23,336 nt of DNA from Thiobacillaceae bacterium (GTDB taxonomy: Bacteria; Pseudomonadota; Gammaproteobacteria; Burkholderiales; Thiobacillaceae): contig JAHENE010000002.1 in the NCBI GenBank assembly GCA_024643305.1, positions 1 through 23,336 on the forward strand. Reading direction: 5' to 3'. Made by a program: the position numbers and the translations under genes. The notes under the pieces were generated by a model that saw nothing but the letters and a program-made list of their open reading frames with translations, ran no database searches and was not told the origin of the DNA. This document shows, piece after piece, positions 16,125 to 23,336 of this stretch (positions are counted from its first letter, which is position 1; every line of letters begins with the position of its first letter).

Positions 16125-17579
16125 TTACAGGAGAATGATGTCGTACTGTTCCTGCGTGTAGCTGGTCTCGACCTGCAGAGAAATCGGCTTGCCGATGAAA
16201 TCGGAAAGTTGCGCGAGACTTTGCGACTCCTCATCAAGAAACAGGTCCACCACACTTTGTGAGGCGAGAATCCTGTATTCCCGGGCGTCGAACTGGCGCG
16301 CCTCGCGCAGAATTTCACGCAATGCGTCATAGCAAACTGTGCGCGCGGTCTTGATCTCGCCACGGGCCTGGCAGGTGGGGCAGGGCTCGCACAACACATG
16401 CGCCAGCGATTCGCGAGTGCGCTTTCTTGTCATTTCCACGAGGCCCAGCGCAGAGAAGCCGCTGACGGAGATGCGGGTAGTATCGCGCGCTAGTGATTTT
16501 TTCAATTCGGCCAGAACCGTTTCCCGGTGCTCGGCATTGTCCATATCGATGAAGTCGATGATGATGATGCCGCCCAGATTGCGCAGCCTGAGCTGGCGCG
16601 CGATCGTTTGCGCCGCTTCCAGGTTGGTCTTGAAAATGGTGTCGTCAAAATTGCGCGCGCCGACGAAGCCGCCAGTGTTTACGTCAATGGTGGTGAGCGC
16701 CTCGGTCTGGTCGATGATGAGATAGCCGCCGGATTTGAGGTCAACGCGGCGAGCCAGCGCCTTTTCAATTTCATCTTCGATCGCATACAGGTCAAAAAGC
16801 GGGCGGTCAGCACTGTAATGATTCAGTCTCTCTGTGACACCGCCGGTGTAATTGTGCGCGAATTCGAACATGCGCTGATAGGTTTCTCGCGAGTCGACCA
16901 GAATGCGCGCAGTATCGGTGTTGACGAAATCCCGCAGAACGCGCAGTGCCAGATTGAGGTCCTGATAGAGTAGGCAGGGAGCGATGGAGTGTTGTGATTT
17001 CTCCATGATGTTGTGCCATTGCTTTCCCAGATAGGCGATGTCCGCGCGCAAATCCTCCTCGGATGCGGACTCTGCCATGGTGCGCATGATGAAGCCGCCA
17101 CGAGCCTCCGGCTGCAATACGGTCTGGAGCCGGTGGCGTAGTTGTTCGCGCTCTTCCTCGCCCTCGATACGCTGGGAAATGCCGATATGCGATTCCTGCG
17201 GCAGGTAGACAAGGTAGCGGCCCGCGAAGCTGATCTGGGTGGAAAGGCGGGCGCCTTTGGTGCCGATGGGATCCTTGACTACCTGTACTACAAGCGATTG
17301 CCCTTCATGCAAAACCTGTTCGATGCGACGTTCGGCTTCGTCGGTCCGACGCTCTTCCCAGATGTCTGCGACATGCAGGAAAGCCGCGCGTTCGAGACCG
17401 ATATCAATGAAGGCGGATTGCATTCCCGGGAGCACACGTGCTACCCGGCCAAGGTAAATGTTGCCAACCAGGCCGCGGCTGCCCGCGCGCTCGATATGCA
17501 ATTCCTGCACAGCGCCCAGATGTAGGACGGCCACGCGCGTTTCCTGCGGCGTGACATTGACCAGCATTTCTTCGCTCAT
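16125..17579 (-). CDS. rng: Ribonuclease G
   Basis: 484 residues (E. coli RNase G has 489). It is a 5'-end-dependent endoribonuclease that matures the 16S rRNA 5' end and degrades some mRNAs. An S1 RNA-binding domain occupies about 37-120 (NIYLGRVARVLPGMQSAFID). The catalytic DNase I-like region has Asp299 in TTIDVNTGGFVG and Asp342 in IIIIDFIDMDN, which bind Mg2+. The zinc link is CPTC (Cys400 and Cys403), which joins the dimer. The short C-terminal domain without a degradosome scaffold separates it from RNase E. GGAG lies 8 bases before the ATG. It is last in the leuS-to-rng operon, 50 bases after maf, with a hairpin in that gap. Confidence 0.96.
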   Translation of the reverse strand: MSEEMLVNVTPQETRVAVLHLGAVQELHIERAGSRGLVGNIYLGRVARVLPGMQSAFIDIGLERAAFLHVADIWEERRTDEAERRIEQVLHEGQSLVVQVVKDPIGTKGARLSTQISFAGRYLVYLPQESHIGISQRIEGEEEREQLRHRLQTVLQPEARGGFIMRTMAESASEEDLRADIAYLGKQWHNIMEKSQHSIAPCLLYQDLNLALRVLRDFVNTDTARILVDSRETYQRMFEFAHNYTGGVTERLNHYSADRPLFDLYAIEDEIEKALARRVDLKSGGYLIIDQTEALTTIDVNTGGFVGARNFDDTIFKTNLEAAQTIARQLRLRNLGGIIIIDFIDMDNAEHRETVLAELKKSLARDTTRISVSGFSALGLVEMTRKRTRESLAHVLCEPCPTCQARGEIKTARTVCYDALREILREARQFDAREYRILASQSVVDLFLDEESQSLAQLSDFIGKPISLQVETSYTQEQYDIILL

Positions 17580-17593
17580 GGCGAATACTCCAA

Positions 17594-17629
17594 TTTTCAG
17601 TCAGTGCAGTGGGCCGCATTGACTGGAAA
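17594..17629 (-). repeat. Inverted repeat / hairpin just upstream of the rng ribosome-binding site
   Basis: Arms TTTTCAGTCA (17594-17603) and TGACTGGAAA (17620-17629) pair over 10 positions with one wobble or mismatch and a 16-base loop. On the minus-strand mRNA the 3' arm ends directly before TTGGAG, the rng Shine-Dalgarno, inside the 50-base maf-rng gap. It could affect rng translation or be a processing site. Confidence 0.5.
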
Positions 17630-18244
17630 CTAGATCTTTATTCCTGCCCAGACCAGCAGTTCGGCAGTTTCAAATAGCGGTAGCCCCATGATACCGCTAT
17701 AACTGCCCTCGATGCGCGTAATGAACATGCCCGCCCGCCCCTGAATGCCGTAGGCGCCGGCTTTGTCCAGGGCTTCGCCGCTATCAAGATAACGGGCGAT
17801 GCTTTTAGGCGATAACGGTGCGAATTCCACCTTGCTTGAAGAAAGCCGGGATTCGGTGCCCTGGTGGGTAGTAACGGCTACCCCGCTATGCACCCAGTGC
17901 GCGCGCCCGGACAATCGTTTCAGTATTTCGCCAGCATGAACCAGATCGCGCGGTTTGCCGATGATTTCGCCATCGATGTCCACCACGGTATCCGCACCAA
18001 GCACTGGTTTTGACGTTAACAGCCGCGTTGCCACGGCGTTTGATCCCTGTAGCGCTTTTTCCTGAGCCATGCGCAATGCGAAAGGCCCGGGCTCCTCGTT
18101 CTCCAGCGGGATTTCAACCACTCCGCCACGGCCGCGCGGCCCACGTAATACTACAACATCAAAATTCACCCCCATCTGTTTGAGCAGTTCACGGCGGCGA
18201 GGCGATTGCGAAGCAAGGTAAATCCGGTTGTCTGTGCGTGGCAT
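17630..18244 (-). CDS. maf: Maf-family nucleotide pyrophosphatase
   Basis: 204 residues. Maf proteins hydrolyse non-canonical and canonical nucleoside triphosphates (dTTP/UTP in the YhdE branch) and inhibit septum formation when overproduced. Signatures: the nucleotide loop LASQSPRRRELL (10-21), GADTVVDIDGEIIGKP (83-98, with Asp85 the likely general base), and KAGAYGIQG (161-169). The stretch LRGPRGRGGVVEIPLENEEP (33-52) is more Gly/Arg-rich than I expect for the family. The position next to rng and the KAGAYGIQG motif favour the YhdE-type over the m7GTP-specific YceF-type, but I am not sure. It follows rlmH by 11 bases. Confidence 0.93.
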   Translation of the reverse strand: MPRTDNRIYLASQSPRRRELLKQMGVNFDVVVLRGPRGRGGVVEIPLENEEPGPFALRMAQEKALQGSNAVATRLLTSKPVLGADTVVDIDGEIIGKPRDLVHAGEILKRLSGRAHWVHSGVAVTTHQGTESRLSSSKVEFAPLSPKSIARYLDSGEALDKAGAYGIQGRAGMFITRIEGSYSGIMGLPLFETAELLVWAGIKI

Positions 18245-18255
18245 AGTTATATTCG

Positions 18256-18726
18256 TTATTCGCGGTGGTAAGGATGGCCTTTCATCAGCGAGATCGCCCG
18301 GTATAGTTGTTCTGCGAGTAATACCCTGACCAGGCCATGCGGAAGAGTCAGGCGGGAGATACCCAATAATAAATCCGAACGCGTTTTGATAGAAGCATCA
18401 AGTCCATCTGCGCCACCGATCACAAAACAGGGCTGGCGGCCATCCTGCATCCAGCGTGCCAGATTGGCGGACAATTCCACAGTGCTGAGCTGTTTGCCAT
18501 GCTCATCCAGTGCCACCAGCATGGCCTGAGCGGGGAGGGCGGCAACAATGCGCTCCGCTTCCAGCTTCTGGATGCGGGCAGTGGAAGCACCGGCTGCGCG
18601 CTTCTCAGGCTTGATTTCGATGAGTTCCAGTGCGGGGTCAGCAGGCATGCGCCGCGCATATTCCTGATAGCCGGCCTCTATCCATGCTGGCATCTTGTGG
18701 CCAACCGCGAATATTCGCAGTTTCAC
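18256..18726 (-). CDS. rlmH: 23S rRNA pseudouridine-1915 N3-methyltransferase RlmH
   Basis: 156 residues (E. coli RlmH has 155). It is a minimal SPOUT methyltransferase that modifies pseudouridine 1915 in helix 69 of assembled 70S ribosomes. Visible signatures: MKLRIFAVGHKMPAWIEAGY at the start, ALDEHGKQLS (72-81), the SAM-binding knot CFVIGGADGLD, and the C-terminal LPHGLVRVLLAEQLYRA and KGHPYHRE. The start codon is GTG. It follows rsfS by 3 bases in the conserved nadD-rsfS-rlmH order, which couples ribosome silencing and late ribosome modification. Confidence 0.97.
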   Translation of the reverse strand: MKLRIFAVGHKMPAWIEAGYQEYARRMPADPALELIEIKPEKRAAGASTARIQKLEAERIVAALPAQAMLVALDEHGKQLSTVELSANLARWMQDGRQPCFVIGGADGLDASIKTRSDLLLGISRLTLPHGLVRVLLAEQLYRAISLMKGHPYHRE

Positions 18727-18729
18727 TGG

Positions 18730-19059
18730 CTAGCGCGTCCTGACATCCCAGAGTTCCTCCAGGTTGTAATGTGCGCGCACGGCAGGATGCATGATGTGTA
18801 CGACGATGTCGCCCAGGTCGACCAGCACCCATTCGCCGCTTTCTTCCCCCTCACTGCCCAGCACGGCTTCGCCCAGCTCCCTCATCTTGTCTTTCACGCT
18901 TCCGGCAAGCGCCTTGGTTTGCCGGGATGAGTCGGCGCTGGCAATGATGACGCGTTCAAACAGCGAGGTTAGGGGCTTGGTATCCAGCACGGTTATGTCA
19001 CTGGCCTTGATGTCTTCCAGCGCCGCGACCACGGCGGCTGCTTTTTCTTCAATGTTCAT
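18730..19059 (-). CDS. rsfS: Ribosomal silencing factor RsfS
   Basis: 109 residues, the typical size of RsfS (YbeB/Iojap). It binds ribosomal protein L14 and blocks joining of the 30S and 50S subunits in starvation. Signatures: KASDITVLDTKPLTSLFERV, IASADSSRQTKALAGSV, EGEESGEWVLVDLGDIVVHI and the ending HYNLEELW. The second motif, IIASADSSRQ, is the most diagnostic. Its ATG overlaps the nadD TGA (ATGA), showing translational coupling. rlmH follows after 3 bases. Confidence 0.97.
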   Translation of the reverse strand: MNIEEKAAAVVAALEDIKASDITVLDTKPLTSLFERVIIASADSSRQTKALAGSVKDKMRELGEAVLGSEGEESGEWVLVDLGDIVVHIMHPAVRAHYNLEELWDVRTR

Positions 19060-19706
19060 GCAGTCAAATAGAGTTGGTTTTTCTGAATATAGGTGAGCAC
19101 GCTGTCCGGTACCAGATAGCGAACGCTATGCCCGGATTGGAGCGTGGAGCGGATTGCCGTAGCAGCGATGTCGAGCGGCGTAATGGACTTGAGCATGATG
19201 CAGCCTGCCGTAGAGTCCGCTGCCTGTATTGCCTGGCGGCGTTCCAACTCCTGGCGTAATTCTTCATTCAAAGTGTCGGCCTGTTCCAGCCGGTAACCCG
19301 GTCGATGCGCAACGGCTATATTCGCAAGATCAAACAGGCGCCGCCACTCCTTCCATGTAGTCAGCCCCAGGAAGGCATCCGCGCCCATCAGCAGCCAGAT
19401 GGGTTGTTGTGAACCGAGTTCGGCACGCAAGTCGGTGAGCGTATCGACGGTGTAGCTGGCGCGCTCCAGCCGGACTTCGCGCGCATCCAGTTTGAAGCGG
19501 GGGTTGTCGGCTATTGCCAGGCGTGCCATCTCCAGGCGGTGGGTGGCGGGTGTTCTGGGCTCGCCGCGATGCGGCGGCTGTCCGGCCGGAATGATTCGCA
19601 CTTCTGCAAGGTTCAGCGCCTCGCCCAACTCCTCAGCCAGTCGTAAGTGGCCGTAGTGGATGGGGTCGAAGGTTCCACCGAAAATACCAATGGGGGAAGA
19701 AGCCAT
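19056..19706 (-). CDS. nadD: Nicotinate-nucleotide adenylyltransferase
   Basis: 216 residues. NadD adenylates nicotinate mononucleotide to deamido-NAD, a late step of NAD synthesis. The nucleotidyltransferase signature IGIFGGTFDPIHYGHL (6-21) contains the (H/T)xGH element. Further on are PAGQPPHR, LLMGADAF and the C-terminal IAATAIRSTL, close to the ISATAIR motif. The start at 19706 is chosen because AGGGGA precedes it and the family begins a few residues before the GIFGGTFDP motif; a TTG nine codons upstream, inside proA, is less likely. The ATG lies one base after the proA stop (TAAGATG). Confidence 0.96.
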   Translation of the reverse strand: MASSPIGIFGGTFDPIHYGHLRLAEELGEALNLAEVRIIPAGQPPHRGEPRTPATHRLEMARLAIADNPRFKLDAREVRLERASYTVDTLTDLRAELGSQQPIWLLMGADAFLGLTTWKEWRRLFDLANIAVAHRPGYRLEQADTLNEELRQELERRQAIQAADSTAGCIMLKSITPLDIAATAIRSTLQSGHSVRYLVPDSVLTYIQKNQLYLTA

Positions 19707-19707
19707 C

Positions 19708-20964
19708 TTATCCCCTGATATGGCCGTCTCCAAGGACCACCCATTTCTCGCTCGTCAATCCTTCCAGCCCCACTGGACCGCGGGCGTGGATCTTGTCGGT
19801 GGAAATGCCTATTTCTGCGCCGAGGCCGTATTCAAAACCATCGGCAAAGCGGGTGGAGGCATTGACCATGACGCTGGCGGAATCCACTTCGCGCAGGAAT
19901 CTGCGGGCGCGACTGTAGTCCTCGGTGACGATCGCGTCGGTATGCTGCGACCCGTAATTGGCGATATGCGCCATGGCGGCTTCCATGTCGTTCACCACAC
20001 GGATGCTGATGATGGGCGCGAGATATTCCTCATGCCAGTCGGCCTCGGTGGCTTCCTTCATGCTGGCCACAATGCTGCGCGAGTCTGCGCAGCCACGCAT
20101 TTCAACGCCTTTGCCATTGTAGATTTCAGCGATGCGGGGCAGGAAGCCTTGCGCCACCGCACGATGCACCAACAGGGTTTCCATGGTGTTGCAGGTGCCG
20201 TAGCGGCTGGTCTTGGCGTTGTCGGCGATGCGCAGCGCCTTGTCCAGGTCTCCCTTGTCATCGACATACACATGGCAGATGCCGTGCAGGTGCTTGATGA
20301 CGGGAATGCGCGCGTCGTTCATCAAGCGCTCGATCAGGCCCTTGCCGCCGCGGGGCACGATGACATCGACAAACTCACGCATGGTGATGAGTTCGCCTAC
20401 CGCGGCGCGGTCGGTGGTTTCGATCACTTGCACGCAGGCTTCGGGCAGATTTGCCGCTTTCAATCCTTCCTTCACACAGGCGGCAATGGCCTGATTGCTG
20501 CGAATGGCTTCGCTGCCGCCGCGCAGGATGGCGGCATTGCCGGATTTCAGGCACAGGCCAGCGGCATCCGCCGTCACGTTGGGGCGGGCTTCGTAAATGA
20601 TGCCGACCACACCGAGGGGCACGCGCATTTTGCCAACCTGGATGCCCGAGGGGCGGTAGTTCATGCCATTGATGCCGCCGACGGGGTCGGGCAAGGCGGC
20701 GATCTGCTCCAGACCTTCGGCCATGCTGGCAACAGTTTTTTCATTGAGAGATAAACGATCCAGCAAGGCGGCGTCGAGCCCTGCAGCTTTCGCAGAGGCC
20801 ACATCCTCGGCATTGGCGGCAAGCAGCTTGGCGGCATCGCGGCGGATGGCGGCAGCCATGGCCAGCAGCGCCGCATTCTTGGCGCGTGTTTCCGCTGCCG
20901 CAATACTGCGGGAGGCTTCGCGGGCGGTACGGCCCAGGGTCTGCATGTAATTTTTGATGTCCAT
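19708..20964 (-). CDS. proA: Gamma-glutamyl phosphate reductase
   Basis: 418 residues (E. coli ProA has 417). It is an NADPH-dependent enzyme of the aldehyde dehydrogenase superfamily that makes glutamate-5-semialdehyde for proline synthesis. Signatures: [20 protein letters not shown] (118-137), [24 protein letters not shown], the catalytic cysteine in [13 protein letters not shown] (Cys258), and the C-terminal [14 protein letters not shown] stretch [20 protein letters not shown]. The ATG at 20964 begins 8 bases after the holA stop; a second ATG, Met7, is also possible. The open frame runs 90 codons further upstream into holA but has no family similarity there. proB is not in the window. Confidence 0.96.
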   Translation of the reverse strand: MDIKNYMQTLGRTAREASRSIAAAETRAKNAALLAMAAAIRRDAAKLLAANAEDVASAKAAGLDAALLDRLSLNEKTVASMAEGLEQIAALPDPVGGINGMNYRPSGIQVGKMRVPLGVVGIIYEARPNVTADAAGLCLKSGNAAILRGGSEAIRSNQAIAACVKEGLKAANLPEACVQVIETTDRAAVGELITMREFVDVIVPRGGKGLIERLMNDARIPVIKHLHGICHVYVDDKGDLDKALRIADNAKTSRYGTCNTMETLLVHRAVAQGFLPRIAEIYNGKGVEMRGCADSRSIVASMKEATEADWHEEYLAPIISIRVVNDMEAAMAHIANYGSQHTDAIVTEDYSRARRFLREVDSASVMVNASTRFADGFEYGLGAEIGISTDKIHARGPVGLEGLTSEKWVVLGDGHIRG

Positions 20965-20972
20965 CAGTTTTT

Positions 20973-21967
20973 CTAGCTCAAATTCAAAGTCAGGCGCAGC
21001 ATCCCGTTCCAGGGGTCGCCGGATTCCAGACCTTTGGCCTGGCGGTCTATTTGGGAGGCATCCTGCAGGGCATTTTCCAGCTTTGCGTCGCTCACCCGTT
21101 TCAAGGCCGCCTGCACCAGTGCCTGGCGTTTGTCCCAGATGCGGTTGGCCTTGAAGACAGCCGCAAGTGACTGGCCTTGCCGTACGGCTGATTTTAACTT
21201 GTACAACAGCCTTAGCGTGGCGCCGATTTGCCACATGATTTTTGGCACGGCTTCGCCTTCCTGTCGGAGACTGTCGAGGATGCGGGCGCAGCGCCCGCCG
21301 TCGCCTGCCAGCAAAGCATCCTGGATATCAGCCACATCAAAGCGCGAAACGTCCGTCACTGCCTGTTCGATGTCGTTCAAGCCCAGTTTGCCTTGAGGCA
21401 ACAACAGTGAGAGCTTTTCGATTTCCTGTCTGGCGGCCAGCAGGTTGCCCTCCAGCCGGTTGGCGAGAAACTCCAGCGCATCGCGGCTGGCCTGCTGGTT
21501 GTTCATTGACAGGCGGCGACCGATCCAGCCGGGCATTTGCTCAAGTGGCACATCGCGGCTTTGAATGACCGTCCCTTTTGATGTCAGCGCCTCGAACCAT
21601 TTGCTCTTGGTCTGCTTCCACTCAAGACCGGGCAGCGAAATCACCGTCACGGTGTCCGCGGGCAGGCTGTCCGCATAGCGGCCGAGCGCGGCGCTGCCAT
21701 CGATGCCGGGCTTGCCGCTGGGGATGCGGATTTCCACCAGCTTCTTTTGTGCAAACAGGGAAAAGTTGTCGGCGTGCCCGAAGATCACGCTCCAGTCGAA
21801 TTTGCCCTGTACGGCAAAGACCGTGCGCTCATGACCGGCTTTGAGCGCTGCGGCACGGATGGCGTCTTCTGCTTCAAGCATGGCCAGGGGCTCATCACCC
21901 CAGAGGACATAGAGGGGTGTCAGCCCCCGGGCGAGATGCGCGCCTACATCTTCAGGACGCAACTCCA

Positions 21968-21968
<1 letters not shown>
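20973..21968 (-). CDS. holA: DNA polymerase III delta subunit
   Basis: 331 residues (E. coli delta has 343). It is the clamp-loader wrench that opens the beta sliding clamp. Domain I/II, a degenerate AAA+ fold, covers about 1-210: [20 protein letters not shown] near the start, [18 protein letters not shown] in the middle, and [17 protein letters not shown] (about 172-188), the delta-family signature. The C-terminal helical collar domain follows, with [19 protein letters not shown]. No Walker A is present, as expected for delta. The start overlaps the lptE stop by one base (TGATG), which supports the start and coupling. Confidence 0.95.

Positions 21969-23336
<1,368 letters not shown>

Noticed and set aside
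15692..16399. A 235-codon minus-strand open frame spanning the ends of the dynamin-like gene and rng
   Set aside because: It overlaps both real genes out of frame, and no conserved motif is seen.
19660..20754. A 364-codon plus-strand open frame opposite proA and the start of nadD
   Set aside because: It is rich in Gly, His, Asp and Ala with no motif and mirrors proA codon structure. The proA frame carries the catalytic GTCNTMET and full family length.
20965..21234. Possible 90-residue N-terminal extension of proA
   Set aside because: The frame is open but lies inside holA and has no similarity to ProA. The ATG at 20964 gives the standard family length.

Overview
The window is a gene-dense, moderately GC-rich stretch of bacterial chromosome. 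It looks like a betaproteobacterium of the Nitrosomonadales/Gallionellaceae/Sulfuricella type. This placement is inferred from gene order (leuS-lptE-holA-proA-nadD-rsfS-rlmH-maf-rng; pilT-pilU divergent from yggS-proC-yggT-yggU; slyX-tlpA beside hemJ) and from protein style; no database search was possible. I see no tRNA, rRNA, insertion sequence, prophage, CRISPR array or replication origin. No gap between genes reaches 300 bases; the largest is about 210.

Layout. 1-3480 (+): tail of a LysR-type regulator, recQ, a bacterial RIO kinase, an acidic protein of unknown function and a 42-residue lysine-rich protein. 3544-3705 (-): a 53-residue basic protein convergent with the previous one. 3864-5528 (+): ettA, closed by a strong hairpin terminator shared with a small c-type cytochrome (5636-6082, -). 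6292-6738 (+): a YhcH/YjgK-family protein. 6735-7531 (-): tlpA-like thioredoxin and slyX. 7530-9455 (+): hemJ-like membrane protein and a THUMP-domain rRNA methyltransferase with a long basic N-terminal extension. 9452-11629 (-): pilT and pilU, the type IV pilus retraction ATPases. 11728-16105 (+): yggS, proC, yggT, yggU and a dynamin-like GTPase. 16125-23336 (-): the leuS-to-rng housekeeping operon, read right to left.

Functional themes. The right-hand operon joins translation (leuS), outer-membrane LPS assembly (lptE), replication (holA), proline and NAD synthesis (proA, nadD), ribosome silencing and rRNA methylation (rsfS, rlmH), nucleotide clean-up or septum control (maf) and RNA processing (rng). 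ProC and ProA, two proline-pathway enzymes, lie in separate opposing operons. The middle contains a small redox/haem cluster (cytochrome c, TlpA, HemJ).

Most of the window is ordinary core genome. Points worth a second look are: a dynamin-like GTPase with an atypical P-loop at the end of the yggS-proC operon; two tiny lysine-rich proteins facing each other; three gene junctions in 2.7 kb that each fall on a 4-bp palindrome (TTAA, CATG, CTAG); several perfect inverted repeats in regulatory gaps; interleaved promoters between pilT and yggS; and a hairpin abutting the rng ribosome-binding site. I found no convincing wholly new defence or mobile system.
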